A stretch of DNA of 64,000 nucleotides from Tricholomella constricta (GCA_013368375.1 JAACJP010000033.1:248001-312000); one strand, 5' to 3'; positions 34,143 to 47,664 are shown, numbered from the stretch's first letter. The notes: generated from the letters alone by a model not told the origin. Numbers and translations: made by a program.

Positions 34143-37100
34143 ATGCCTCCGCGAACGAACTCATCTGGAATGGGCGAACGCAAAAAGCGGACGGTATCTA
34201 CAATGTCTATAAATTCCGTGGCCTCCACCTCCTCCGCATCCCACCGACAGCTGTACCATCCCAATAGGAGCCCATCACCCCCAGCATCCGCATACTTTCC
34301 GTTGCTGTCTGCTGATAGTAGTGCGCGACTACGACCAACTCCTGATGCCGAGGCGCACTTTGCTTACAGTACGACGCTTCGTAGGCATCAATCTGAAGCG
34401 TCGGCACTGGCATCACCGGCCCACCTTGCGAATGCTGTCAATGCTGAAGCGCAAGGTTTATGGTCGAGGGCAGTGGGGTTTGTTACGGGACAACGGCCAG
34501 AACACGAATATACTGCGGTCGTGGAGAATGGACGAGTCACGCCTCCTTCGCAGAGAGAACCGCATGCCATTACCGCCTCTGCACAGTTCGCTCATACTTC
34601 TGTTGACGTACGCTCGAGCTCCTCCATCCTGTACAAGGACTCAATCTTCTATCTCACAGGATACCATAGCCCACTTCCGCACGTCGTCAGAGCGTGGCCT
34701 TTTACAGTCGGATATTCCCAACCTGTTGGCAACACACGGCTACAACGAATTTTCGGTCTCGACGCCGGAACCTGTACTTTTAAAGTTCGCCAAGACCATA
34801 TACGAAAGTCCACTTATACTCTTGCTGTGTGGAAGCGCAACCGTTAGCGCCGTTATGGGAAATGTAGACGATGCGGTCAGTATAACGGTGGCCGTACTAA
34901 TTGTATTGACCGGTGAGCATAGACTTGCGTTCTGCATCGATAGCTTCACCAACGTGCTATCTGCTATCAGTTGGTTTTGTACAAGAGAGACGATCCGAGA
35001 AGAGTCTCGAGGCGCTGAACAAGCTGGTTCCTCATCACTGCCATGTGCTACGGTACGCTATCGCGTTATCCGAGTAGCGAAAAAAAATTTAACACTAACC
35101 TGTTATCAGAGAAGGTGCGACTTTACACGTCCTCGCTAACGAGCTCGTGCCCGGCGACGTTGTTACCTTCTCGACCGGCGACCGCATCCCATCCGATATC
35201 CGTATCGTGTCATCCATAGACCTAGAGATAGACGAGAGCAGCTTAACAGGCGAAACGGAGGCGCGCAGGAAGAACGAAGAGACATGCCGTTTTGACAACT
35301 TGCAAGGGCGGCAAACGGGCGAACCGGTTGCACTCGCGGACCGTACGTGCATCGCGTACATGGGGACACTCGTTAGAAACGGTATGTCGTTTGGCTTATT
35401 TCCCGTACTCTCACTGAGCTTATGTCGCTAGGTCGTGGGACTGGAGTCGTTATCGCAACAGGTACTGCTACGGAATTCGGCGTCATTTTCTCCATGATGC
35501 AGGATGTATGTGCCGCTCTATCGTTGGTCTGATGCGCTGATCTTCATGGTTTACCGTCTAGGTCGAAGACAAGCGCACACCGCTGCAGCTCAATATGGAC
35601 GAGCTGGCAAAGAAGCTGTCTTTCATGTCATTCGGCGTGATTGGCGTTATCTGTCTGATCGGGGTTCTGCAAAAGCGATCTTGGTTGGACATGTTCACGA
35701 TCGGAGGTATGTTTTTCCAAGGCACCCATTCGAATCTGCGGATCGTCAACTTCCTTGATAGTATCGTTGGCCGTCGCCGCCATTCCGGAGGGCCTTCCCA
35801 TCGTTACTACAGTGACACTCGCGCTCGGCGTGCTGCGCATGGCGAAACGGAAGGCGATTGTCAAGAAACTACATTCAGTTGAATCGCTTGGGTCAGTTTC
35901 TGTCATCTGCTCTGACAAGACAGGTACGTGCTTCTGTATTTTGCAAAGTACTTGGCTGAAGCATGATATAGGAACGTTGACGAAAAATGACCAGACGGTC
36001 ACTGAGGCTTATTCCGTCGACGAAACTATTCACCTTGACCCCAGCTCGACTGCACCTTACACGGCGCCAATTTCGCCTGCTCTGAGAAAGACTATGGATA
36101 TCGGCGCTCTTTGTAACAACGCGTCGCTCGTACGGAACGAGGACGGGGTTTACGTTGGACAGTCGACAGATGTTGCACTCTTGAACGTCCTTGAGTTGTT
36201 TGGGCTTCCAGACCGCCGACCCGTACGTTGCTCTTCTCTTGCTCCTCACCGTATGCTTCGACAAATACGTTCCTCCTAATAGACCTTCGAGCGCCTCTCC
36301 GAACGCCCCTTTAATTCGGAGCAAAAATACATGGCCATCTCCGGCATCCACCGCGAGGGCTCTGGCACGCCCACGACACTCAGCCCGACCGGGAATGGCG
36401 CGCCGCGCGAAGTGTACTACATCAAAGGCTCGATCGACGCGATCCTCGACCGTTGCAAATTCTACTACGTCAACGATGACTCGACGCCCGCGCTCGACGC
36501 TAACACGCGCAATGTCATTGTCAACAAGGCGCACGGGACCGCCGCGCGCGGGCTGCGCGTGCTCGCCATGGCGTTCGGGTATGGGTCCATCGACGCGGGG
36601 GAGCGCCCGCCGTCGAGGACGACGACGTCTCGCACTGCGTCGCCCGCGGCCGGGGAGACGAGGACGGAGAAGACGAATCTGGTGTTTGTGGGGTTTCAGG
36701 CGATGTTGGACCCGCCGAGGAAGGGCGTGGCGGACTCGATCGCGCTGCTGCAGAGTGGGGGTGTGCAGGTGGTGATGATCACGGGGGACTCGGAGCAGAC
36801 TGCATTGTCGATTGCGCGGCAGCTTGGGCTGAGGATGGGAAGGGGGTCAACGGGTGTGGGTGCGGCGACGAGTGGGTTTTGTTTGACGGGGAAGGCGATT
36901 GATCAGATGACCAAAGTGCAGTTGAAGGAACGGGTGGGGAGTGTCAGTGTGTTTGCGAGAACGACACCGAGGCATAAGATGGCGATTGTAGAGGCGTTTC
37001 AGGCGAGGGGTCAAGTTGTGGCGATGACGGGTGATGGAGGTGCGTTCTGGAGCTTCGTCGCCTTCAAAAGACTGACTGACCTCTGGCTTCTGCTACTCAT

Positions 37101-38215
37101 AGTCAACGATGCCCCTGCCCTGAAGATGGCTGATATCGGTGTGTCCATGGGCAAGAGCGGCACGGACGTTGCGAAGGAAGCGGCGGATGTTATTCTCGTC
37201 GACGACAACTTTAGCACCATCCTCCCCGCTATCGAAGAAGGTGCGTTCGATGTTCTTGTTCCAGGCCCCAGGCCCGAGGTCAAGGCCTAATACCTGCTTC
37301 TTCCTCCTCGGACAGGCAAATCGATCTTCCACAACATTCAGAACTTCCTCTCGTTCCAACTGAGCACTGCCGCCGCCGCCCTAACGCTCATCACGGTCAG
37401 CACTATGCTGGGCCTCAGCAACCCCCTAAATGCTATGCAGATCCTCTTTATCAACATCCTCATGGACGGTCCGTTTCCCTCTCCATCCTAAGTTCTGAAA
37501 GCAAAGCTAATGTTCCAACTCGCAACCCCTCCCAGGCCCGCCAAGCCAGAGTCTGGGCGTGGACCCGGTGGATCCAGCCATCATGCGACGCCCGCCACGC
37601 AAGAAGGACGCGCCGATCATCACGCGGCGGCTACTCGCGCGCGTTCTGTTTTCTGCGTCGATTATCGTGATCGGCACTCTGTTTGTATATGTGTTTGCGT
37701 TGGAGGACGACAATGTGTCGCGTAGGGAACAGACGATGGTGAGTGCCTCTTTTCGGTTCATTCCATGGAGATGCCCCATGGGGCCGGCTCCGCCATCTCT
37801 CATTCCCGCGTTTTTGGGGTTGGGTTGAGTTTTGGTGCCTATACGATTTGCATCATCTATCTGTCCATTCGTCAACGGCTGACCGTGTCCCCTTGTCGTC
37901 GCGCCACAGACATTCACATGCTTCGTCTTTCTGGACCTGGTATCTGCGGTGCAGAACCGGGGGCTCGGGTGCGGGATTACGCAGAACAAGATGCTGGTGG
38001 GAACGGTGTCAGTGTCGGCGCTGACGCAGATTGCGCTGGTGTATGTGCCGTTCATGCAGCGGATCTTCCAGACGGCGGCGCTGAGCCTAAGCGATCTAAG
38101 CGTGATCTTGGCGTTGGTGGGGCTAAGTATGGCGTTGCATGAGGCGCGGAGGGCCTATGAGAGGAAGCTGAATGCAGAAGAGAGCTATGCGAGCGTTATG
38201 GAGGAGCTTGCGTGA
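34143..38215 (+). CDS. PMR1: Golgi Ca2+/Mn2+ P-type ATPase (PMR1 type)
   Basis: Pumps Ca2+ and Mn2+ into the Golgi lumen for glycosylation and protein sorting. The N-terminal 150 or so residues are Ser/Pro-rich and disordered ([20 protein letters not shown]). The P-type core follows: [46 protein letters not shown] (actuator), [20 protein letters not shown] (M4 PEGLP), the phosphorylation motif [57 protein letters not shown] (hinge) and, in M6, [19 protein letters not shown], which carries the PMR1-type Gln that distinguishes it from SERCA. Ends [11 protein letters not shown]. About ten introns; two have minus-10-like short sizes and one splits the GDG|VNDAP motif. Complete. Confidence 0.95.
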
Positions 38216-38798
38216 GGTGGTAATTAAGTGTGTGTAAATATATCTATTGTCTTGGCGGAGGATTATCTGAAGCATGTGCACGGCATGAGTAACTTACATA
38301 TGACGCGCCCCCCACACGACGCTGTGGTGATCTTTCATGTGGGAGGCCGAATACGGGTGATAGGTTCCGTCTGTCAGGTTGCCCGTTGCGGTCACTTGAC
38401 GGAGAAAGAATGGGGAAACAGCGGCGGGGGATTAGACTTGGCTCTGAGGTCAAATTCTAAAAAGTACTGAACGGAGTCCGAGGATGTCAATGGGTGGATA
38501 GCCGGGTGGACGGGCGGAACACATGACCCATTTACGATCGGCACTCGTTAAACTGGAGCCACCGATAACATGCGAATTTGCAAGCTTCCTCCCTTCACCC
38601 ACAAGCCAACCTCCACACCGTGGACGACGCTCTCGAAGCTTCGACATCAACCGCAATTGCGGCCAGCACGACGCCCACGACTACGATATTGACGGCGGGG
38701 CGTGAGTTCCGTTAATTTTGTGCAGCTTTGTTCTCTGGATTGATGGGCAGGGTCAGACCGTTGGTAGCAAGCACAGAATTCATCGAAGCCTTTCCACG
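38216..38798. other. Promoter region of the RhoGEF
   Basis: Non-coding. An open frame from 38718 leads in frame into the RhoGEF, but the ATG at 38799 is the better start. Confidence 0.45.
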
Positions 38799-41700
38799 AT
38801 GTCGTCGCCAGGCGAAGCCATAGGTATCACCTTAAATCTCAGTGTGCACGATGGGCCTCGTTCTCGCCGCGTGGGCATGGTCAACCCACCTGCTGCGTTC
38901 TCACTCGACTCCCAGGACCAGCCCGCCTCTCCACCCCTCCCCGTCCGCTCTCCACTCCGCCCAGTCGCCCGGTCTATCAGCGGCAGTTCCACTATGACTG
39001 CCTCTGCTGCGCCTTCTGCCACTTCCTCCTCCAAACACCAACGCTTTCGCAGGCCCGCGACGCCCCCACCACTCGAAATCGAGGATTTTGCAGCTATCGT
39101 CGAGGAGGCTATACCACTTACATTCCAGATGCGTCGTCGAAGCTTTCAGACCCACCCACATCTCAGTATAGACGACTCGCTCACAGGCGACAGGCCAATA
39201 GCAAAGGGTCTTCCTCCCCGTCCGGACTCGCCTGTGTGTTTGTCAATAGAAGACGAGGCCACCTCGTCGTCTTCTTCGTCCTTGGCTCCGAGCCAACAGG
39301 CGCCCATGACAAAACGGCAGCATGCTTTGCATGAGCTGCTTTCTTCTGAACGAGTTTATGCATCTGATCTGGTACTGATACGGGAGGTGCACATTCCACT
39401 AGCACTCGGTACGTGTGAACACTTTCTTTGGCTTCTCAATGCCTGATTTCTCGTACAGGCCAGCACGTTCCTCTAAACACAATCTCACCCTCGACGCCTC
39501 CGCCACTGTCATCATCGTCATCATCATCACGCACTCTGTCAATATCCTCGGATTCATCATCAGCATCATTAGGCCCGCCTATGACCCCGGAAGATACCCG
39601 AATAATATTCAGCAACATCGCTGAGCTCGCCATGTTCTCTGATCAGTTCTGCGATGGGCTTGAAGAGGCGCTGGGAGCGAATGTAGAAGGAGGAGAGGGC
39701 GAGGACCACGTTGGTGCCCTCTTTCTTGAAATTGTGCGTTGCCCTTGTTTTCCATATCTCTCTCTATCCTAACGTACTGCAGATCCCTGAATTGGAAAAG
39801 CCATACAAGCATTACATCAACCGCCACCCGGCCGCCTTAGCCCACCTCCAAGCGCTGCCCCAGACCCCCGCCCTCGCCGCATACATACAGCAAACCCGGA
39901 CCGTCGCCTCGAACCTGTCCCATGCATGGGACCTCGCCTCGCTGCTGATCAAGCCCGTGCAGCGATTGCTCAAATACTCCCTCCTGCTCGCGGCCATCAT
40001 CGACGAGACGCCCGATACGCACGGGGACAAGGAGAATTTGCGGCTTGCGCGTATAGGGATGGAGGAGGTTGCGAGGAACGTAAACGAGGGTAGACGCCGC
40101 GCGGAGGTGGTCAAGGAGGTGCTGACTGCGAAGAAGAAGCCCGTGAACGTCGGCGTGGCGGCTTCTGTGAACCTGACAAAAATGAAGTCCCTCCGCCATG
40201 GCGGGCATGGGAAGGCGGCGGCGGCGGAGCAGGACGCGAACGGGGAGGCGGTGCAGGTGGCACGCATGCAGGAGGAGCTAAAACGCATCGACGTGTTCGC
40301 GCAGCAGTTTGCCAAGAACGTGGTCGACTGGGCAAGGATGATGAACAATGTTGTGGTGGCGCTGCGGGGGTGGGCGGTAAGCTTTGGGAAGGTGATCGGA
40401 CTGTCGGCAGAGCAGGGTAGCGAGGCGTTCGACGCATTTATGGCTGTCGTCGAGGCGCAGCTCATTCCGCTGTGCCACCAGCTCGAGGCCGACGTTAACG
40501 AGCGGCTCCTCCGCGAGATCGCGCACCTCCTCACGACGATGAATCAGCCCCTCAAGCTCCTTGCGTCCATGAACGAACAGGAACCGTTCCACTACCACCT
40601 TCTTACTATGAACGTCTCATCGAAGAACCGGCCCCCGCCCGCTCTCCTTGCCGCTTCCACCAACTACCTCGCCCTCCGCGGCCAACTCGCGTCCGAGCTC
40701 CCGACCTACCTCGCGCTGCTGCACCGCGGTCTCGCAGTCTTCGTGCGCCGCCTCGCGCAGATCCAGGCCTCCTTCTGGGCGGACACACGCGATCGCTGGG
40801 CCGAGCTGTGGGAGATGCTCCGCGTGGAGGGCGAGATGAACGCCGGGCATGAGGAGACGCTCGCCGTGTGGCATGGGCGCTGGGCCGACGTCGACGAGGT
40901 CGTCGCCCTCCTCAACGTCACGCAGGCGAAGAAGCTGTACCAGGAGCCCGCGTCCGCGCCCCCGAGGTATACGCCCGCGCAGGCGTCGAGTGTGGTGAAC
41001 ATGCTGGCGGCGCTGGAGCCTGTGCATGCGGTGGGCTTGCAGTATGTGGTGTCGGCGCCGCAGCCGCTCGCACCGCGGGGGCGGCCACGTGGGCAGAGCG
41101 ATACGTCGGCGTCAGCGTCGGCGTCGGCTTCGGTGATGGGGCTGTCGAGGAAGGGCAGTAGTATTAATAGGCAGCTGTCGAATGATAGTTTCCCGAGTTC
41201 GGTGGGGACGGTAAAGGCGGGGACGCTGCAGAAGAAAAAGGGCGATGCATTGATGGAGTTCGTTGCGGCGCTGCCTGGGACGGGGAGCTCGCCGAGTTAC
41301 AAGTCGCCTGGAAGGGAGCCACAACAACAACGGCAGCAGCAGCAGCACCAACAACAGCAACGGTCGCCGCTCCCACGGACGAAGAGCATGCCGCTCCCTG
41401 CACCCGCACCCACATCCATGCCGGAACGCACCATCTCCCACCGCAGTTCCGCGTCGTCCAAGACCCTCGTCGACGGTGACGCGTCGTTCGTTACCTTGCG
41501 GCACTCGCAGGAGCTGCCCCCGGACGACGACCGCGGGCGCGCAGGCCGCAAGCCGAGCCTGCGTCGCAAATTCACGGAATCTATACGTCCTGGGTCGTCG
41601 TCTGGCCGACAGCGCTCTGCCTCCAAGGCTGCGGGGCACCAGGCGTCCTTCTTTGATGATTTTGACGTTCCTGCGTCGCCGCCCCCGCAGCAGCAGCAGT

Positions 41701-42092
41701 ACCAGCAGCAGCAACAACAACAACAGCAACAACAGCAACACCAGCAACACCAGCAGCAACAACAGCAACCACAGCAGCAGCAGCAGCAACGCCATCGCTC
41801 AGTGCACCGCGACAGCTGGGTGACGAAGCGGGCCAAGTACGTGTGCCAAGTCGTGCATGCCTGCAAGCCTCCAGCGGCCGTGTCGTATTTCAGCTTCCCG
41901 TTCTTCACGCTCGTGGAGGGCGAGCTGCTGGAGGTGCTGCATGAGGCCGGGCACCCGAGCATCCACCCCAAGCTCCCGCTGTACGTGGACGATGGCGAGG
42001 ATTGCTTGTTGTTGTGCCGCGATGGTGTGGGCGAGGTGGGGTGGGCGCTGGCGAGCTTTTTGGCGCCGGTGGAGGGGTTGGTGTTTAGTTGA
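38799..42092 (+). CDS. Rho guanine nucleotide exchange factor (DH-BAR type)
   Basis: Activates Rho/Cdc42 GTPases to control polarity and hyphal growth. Start MSSPGEAIGITLNLSVHDG; exons 38799-39409, 39460-39735 and about 39782-42092. The Dbl-homology domain runs from KRQHALHELLSSERVYASDL (CR1), through IIFSNIAELAMFSDQFCDGL (with an inserted Ser/Pro loop before it), to LASLLIKPVQRLLKYSLLLA (CR3). A BAR-like helical region follows (QVARMQEELKRIDVFAQQF, WAVSFGKVIGLSAEQGSEAF, LPTYLALLHRGLAVFVRRL). No PH domain is evident, so it resembles fungal Gef1 and animal Tuba. The tail has two polyglutamine stretches. The last part (VTKRAKYVCQVVHACKPPAA ... GEVGWALASFLAPVEG) looks like an SH3 fold. GC-rich codon use. 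Confidence 0.88.
41688..41789 (+). repeat. CAG/CAA trinucleotide tract encoding polyglutamine
   Basis: About 34 codons, nearly all CAG or CAA with a few Tyr, His and Pro interruptions, inside the RhoGEF tail. A shorter tract lies at 41326-41361. Such tracts vary in length between strains. Confidence 0.95.
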
Positions 42093-43015
42093 GGGGCTGG
42101 GGCTGAGGCTAGAGTGGGATTGAGATGGAGACTAGGGGAAGGGGAAGAGGGGTGTAGAGATTTTCTTGGATGTTGTGCCTCGTTCTTTTCTTTTTCTTTT
42201 GTTTCTTTTTTTTCCTATTGTTGTTTTCCTCTCCCTCTGATCGTTTCTTCTTCTTCCTCTCGAGACTCGTATTGTGTCATTTTGCTGTGTAGAGTCAGGC
42301 CGGAAGGCCTGGATATCATGTGAGCGTCGCGATCTCATCCTCTCTCTCTTTTCTTTTTGTCTCTTGTCTCTTGTCGCTTGTTTCCTTTTTCCTTTTTCCT
42401 GTATCCTGTGTCCTGTTTCCTGTTTTCTGTTTTCCGTCTCCTTTTTTGTTGTTGTTGCTGTACTCATTAATACTGACACCCACCACACCGTGACACACTA
42501 CGTATATTACAAGCTCACTCCGTCTCCTCACGCTCACTGTACTTGCTCATATCTCTCTCTCTCTCTCTCTCTTTCATCTACACACTATTGCATACTCATA
42601 TACGGATACGGATAGGAATCGATACATATACCTACATGTTATTGACATACATGTTTCTTGTACCAAAAATAAAACTGTCGTCTGATGGAATCATCATTAT
42701 TGCACTGATCAGCACTGATCGCGTCGAGAACATCGGCGCAGCTGGTCGTAGAAATTGCGCATCGCCGTCCAGGCCTATTTACCATTAAACCTCTCACAGT
42801 TAGAGTATTTCGGTTTTCGAAAGCACGAAATCTGAAGAAACAGCCAGTCATTTGTATAGTGGTCGTTTGTAAGAAACATCACAGCGGGTGGAGAATTCTA
42901 TGCTTTAGTAGTTGGTATGTAGAAGATCGTGTATCAAATTTCCAACGTCAGTCTCAGCAGGTACAGGTAGATCGCAAAGTTCAAAGCAAAAAGGAACGGG
43001 AATGGAGTTCAGAGA
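42093..43015. other. 3' flank with pyrimidine-rich low-complexity DNA
   Basis: Long CT-rich stretches at about 42185-42440 (CTTTTT, TCCTGT and TTTCC runs) and a (CT)n microsatellite at 42552-42573. No gene recognised. Confidence 0.6.
42552..42573 (+). repeat. (CT)n microsatellite
   Basis: About eleven uninterrupted TC/CT dinucleotides. Confidence 0.9.
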
Positions 43016-45661
43016 TCAGGGGGTAGGCGGTTCGTGAGTGTGCGCCTCGACGGTCTCGCCCTCCGCGTTCAGAGGCCAGAAGGTATTTCTGAAGAGATTG
43101 TTGGGGTCGTAGAACTTCTTGATCTCACATAGCCTGTCCCAGTTGGCACCGAAGCACGCCTTGGTGCGCTCAGGGGGCTCATGGCGCCCTAAAAACTATA
43201 ATAGGATAGGAGGGGCCTCCAAGTAAGCCGACTGCATGACCCGAGCTAGATGGTAGAAAGAAGGAAAGGGTACTGACGCTTGGGAAGGGGCCTCCTTGGT
43301 GGACTGGCTTCAGCGTCCCTGCAATCCACTGTGGAAAAAGAAAGAAAGAAAGCATGCGCGGTCAACAGGAGGTCTTCGCAGGAAGGATAAAAAAAAAAGA
43401 AAGGCAAAGGCGAAGAAGGTGCTTACTTCCTCCGCGGAGTCGATGCACCGATCGTCGTCGACGTCCATCTCCCACTGGTGCAGAGCGGCGACGGTGAAGG
43501 GGGCCTCCCGTTGAGACTTGGGTATACAGTTGTCTTCATAGTCAGCGATGGCACCGCCGGCAATCTCGAACAGCCATGCTATAAAGACCTTTTCTGAGGC
43601 AATGCGGAAGTACTGGTGTAAATTGGGGACGTACTGCACCCAGTTGGCGTATCGGCAAACTGTAGGACAGTCGTGTTGATAAGATCATCGGGGAGCGAGG
43701 TAATCAAGGACGAGCGAATGAACCACTGCCTTCCAGCTGTCGTAATACTCAGTTAGAATCAGAAGACGTGACATCGGGACGAAAGAGAAAACCTTTTCCA
43801 CGCAGAACCTGAGCCACGCTGTCCTGCTGGTGGAGGAAGCTTTTCTCGTCGACTTCATTCAGGAGGCACCGTTCTCCATCCCAGGAGGATATGGCGGCGA
43901 GATATTCCTGTCCCTTCTCTCGAGAGCCAAGGTAGCACATCTGAACGACAACCAGGGAATCCTTTCCGGCTGGACCGGCGGTCAACAGCACGTTAGCGTA
44001 GAGCTCACGGGGTGCGCCTTTTACACAGTCGCGGAAGTGTTTGATAAGCGACGGGGCGGTAGCTCGATTAAAGCGGCTGTTTCGCGTGACAGTTAAAATG
44101 AAAGCCTTGGAAGTAAAATAATACTCACTATATGAGATTACCAGCAAATACAACTGGGACTGGGAAAGCCTTCGCCTTGTATCGCGTCGCGACGCCAAGG
44201 ACAGTACCAGCTCCACGGAGAGCCCACCACAGATCTGATCCTCAAATTTCGGACCCAAAACGATGCGAGGAGAATATATGTTCGACTTACCAGGATTTTC
44301 GTCTTCATTGGCGATCACAATCCGACCGTCGGCGAGGACCATTTCCACCTCAACCAGATTGTCAATACTCAAACCATGCATGCGGCTCAGGAAGCCAAAC
44401 CCGCCGAGAAGCATGATGGATGAGCCGACGGGATGGGCCGAACTGTTAGCAAAATAGTCAATGAAAGAAGACACCCAAACATGTACACGGCTTACAAGGG
44501 GACGTGATAGGGGATACCCTCGCCGTTTCCATTGGTGTACCTAGCCTCGAGTTTGTGCTGCGCGGTGTAGGTGTCAATCTCCTTTTGCCTCATACCTGCT
44601 CCGAATGTCACAAAGGCATGCGGATGTATGGGTCCCGCACGCATCATCTGCCCAGGAGGGAGATTTTGGTAGCCAAAGAGAGTGTTCGAGGTAGGCCCCC
44701 AAGACCTGAGCATGGAAGATGAAGCATAGGCGACCTGGGTGGCGCCAATAGGAGGTGCGGGTGGCACAGTGCTTTTGTCATTGAGATAGCCAAAGGGGTC
44801 CGCCGCGCGGTATGAGAGCGTGTTAGGATGGTGAGAAACTGGGTTGCTGGCAGGCGGAGAGGGACTAGTACTAGTGGCAACGGTAGAGGTATTGTGGGAG
44901 TTGGCTGTGCTGTCCTCCGAAGCGTAAGAAGTGGTGTCCGACTCAATTGATATTTGACGCGTTTCAAGGCCCGAAATGGGTTCAGCAGATCTGATTGCCG
45001 AAGAGGTACCCTCCTCGAGACGTCGTCGCACGTTAGGGGAGGGCCCATCATCGGTCCCAAGGGGGACATCACCAGGCCCAAGCAGGAAAGTGGCTACGGC
45101 CCGCGATGCGTGATCATATCTCCGAAGGTCAGCATCGTCCTCCCTCCGCCTTTTACCGCCATTCGGACCAAAGGGTACGGTCTGTTTGCCTTTGCTGTTG
45201 GCAGATGCAACGTGCCTGAGGCTGGTGAAGGAACCGTCGGCATGTGGGGGTTCAATGTCGACTTCGACAAGCTTGCTGAGATCAACGATGATGTCGCCAC
45301 CAATAGCCCATCCACCAGTCCCGTAGCCTCCTGCCTTGATGGATGGAGATAATGAATGCTTTGCACAAAATAAAATGGCCCTGTTGACCTCAAGTTGGAG
45401 GCAATGTCACGTATTGTAAACTGATACTCACTTGCTAACATCCTCGGCGTCCAGGGGAACTACGACAGCTTTGGCTGTGCATTTGACATTCCCGTTGAAT
45501 ATGGTTGAGTAATCTTCGAAACTAACAGACTATGTTGAATATCATGGCGCAGAGAAAAAAAAAACATGAGAACTGTACCCGGGAGCTGCGCGCAGATAAA
45601 CGTCTCCTCGGCAGGCAGCTCCGAGTTCCTGATACAATTCGTTGTTCAAGGGGGTAGACAT
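43016..45661 (-). CDS. FAD-linked oxidoreductase, berberine-bridge type (PCMH domain)
   Basis: Start MSTPLNNELYQELGAACRGD (45659-45661). The FAD domain shows AVVVPLDAEDVSKVIKFC, SIKAGGYGTGGWAIGGDIIV, HPVGSSIMLLGGFGFLSRMH, IDNLVEVEMVLADGRIVIAN and DLWWALRGAGTVLGVATRY. The C-terminal BBE block reads CFGANWDRLCEIKKFYDPNN followed by LFRNTFWPLN, ending HTHEPPTP at a TGA (43016-43018). The usual GGH flavin-linking His is a Tyr (AGGYG), so covalent attachment through that residue is not expected. About 170 residues of low-complexity, Ser/Thr/Pro-rich sequence (45000-44520) sit between the strands of the FAD domain. Ten or so short introns. Substrate unknown; this family oxidises sugars, alkaloids and aromatic alcohols. 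Confidence 0.88.
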
Positions 45662-47664
45662 TGTGTAGAGAGCGCTCGAGACGAGTATGGGGGATTGGAG
45701 GAAGTTGGAACTGCGTTGTGTACTTGAGCGTATTTAAAGTAAGTAAGAATGGTTTTATATTAGGCTCCACAACGCGGTGATACTGGTATATTTATAAATT
45801 CCGGCCTCCGCGACTCTGACCTCCCCGATCACTTTGCCCAGGTGGATCTGTGCACAAAGAATGCCAGAATTAATTTATTTTTTATGTAGTGCTCAACGTA
45901 TCTTCGGTGAGATTGGCTTCCACACATACCAGACCCTTCATATATTTATCTCGAAGGGGATGTCAATGGGAAATATTTGAGGCTCATTTCAAGTTGCCAC
46001 ATTGTCGCCCTGGGTTCCTTGATCGCGGCCGCCGGTAATTTTGCTACATTCATCATTTCCAGCCTAACTACTTGCTAACTACTTCCTTCTCAGAGCGGAG
46101 CCCATTCTGTCTGCGCGGTCCAAACTACACCCCATAAGTGCCATAAACCAAGGCAGCCTAAGCGACCATAAGGAGTTTCCACTCCAAAACGCCACTTTCC
46201 AATTCACAACGTAATCGGCGGAAAGACGATTCTGCAAATGGAGTATGAAAAGCGAGATCTTATCGACTTGTCCCTTCGTGTGACGAAAGGTGGACGGAGG
46301 TGCTTCGTGCCCCAGAATGAAGGTGTGCACGAAGTCATTTCCGTTCCTCGACGATAAGTTAAAGAACTGCGCAGCAATTCTACGTTTTAGATTCGAAGCT
46401 ATTAATCACTCTTCAGACACCATCACGTCAAGCGCACAGGATATAGTTGAGTGATTGTATCTAATTGAATATTGTTCAGGGAGCGTGTCACCTCAATATT
46501 TATGGAACGTAGACGCCATATACGGCGATCACTGTTGAGTAGCTGTCGAGATCGTGTGACAGCGGTGAGCGGAAATCCTCACAAGGGCCTCCGTTGGAAG
46601 CAGAGAAACTCCTCGGAACTTGCATAGATATCCGATATCAGTAACGTTCAGCTGCCGTTGCACATTCTCTTGTTGGAGATAAAATTTGTCATGTTACCAG
46701 AGGGTTGGCGAGAGGTTAACGTACTGCATGTGAACAGAACGAAGCCGACCAGTTCAACTTGCGGTGTCACAAAAGCGGCGAAGCTGAAGTCGAGAGAAAC
46801 GGGTAGCACCAGTGACCAGAACAGCAAGACGCAGAAAAAATATTTGACAAGGATTAAAACACGACAGGAGACGAGTCAGACGAGCGAAAGTAGGGTCCTC
46901 GTACTGAACCCCACCTGTGTTATGTCTGATAAGTCAAAAATAATTATCGCCACCGAGCAAGACCGGCTCGATGCGATCATCGGTCAGACGCTTGCATTGT
47001 AGCGTCGTTATTCGCACCTGTCAGGTCTGTCAGACATCCATATAATCTCGGATTTATCAGAGCCACGCACCTTTGCGAGTCAGGCTCAGTCACTTTGCAC
47101 ATACATGCGTTCACATATGTGTCGAGAAAGCGGGAGGCGTAAACTTGTTCACTATGAACATCTGGAATGGTCAGGTTCAAAGTGTTCGAGAGACGGAATT
47201 GTCGAGCCAGTTCTCTGGGTATGTAACAACGTTACATACACATAAGGTGTTTCTCTAACCTTGTAAAGTCGTTGGGGACAGGATGCTTGCTTTGTGCTCC
47301 TTGTGGGCTTATCTCGAGGCCGGCGATACGATACCGTCCCAAGGAAAACGAGCTACGCCTCGGTCTAGGAACCAGATTCAAGGCCATTTACAAAGTTTGG
47401 AGTGAAAACACGACGAGGGATAGTTCATTCCAACCTAGCAGTTGGGTGGCTTCAACAAGCCTATTTTCTCCGAAAGCTCATGACAAACAACCGGATACGG
47501 CGTTGCGGGGGCGCACTCATATGGCATACCAGCGCCACGTCGGGGCGTTTTAAACGCTACAGCCATTGTCTCACTGCAGCAAGTGCGGCATATCTTTGAA
47601 AGCAAAACTTTAGGAGGACTCCAGTCGCTCACACGCCTCTGTGTGCGGCTAGGCGGCTTCCGGC
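45662..47664. other. 2-kb stretch without a recognised gene
   Basis: Only short open frames with no recognisable domain. The last part is the promoter of the aldo-keto reductase. Confidence 0.45.

Noticed and set aside
34143..34570. A separate gene for the Ser/Pro-rich N-terminal part of PMR1
   Set aside because: It continues in frame across short introns into the ATPase core; such tails are normal for fungal PMR1 proteins.
41112..41795. Antisense Leu-rich open frame
   Set aside because: Shadow of the CAG/CAA tract and GC-rich codons of the RhoGEF.
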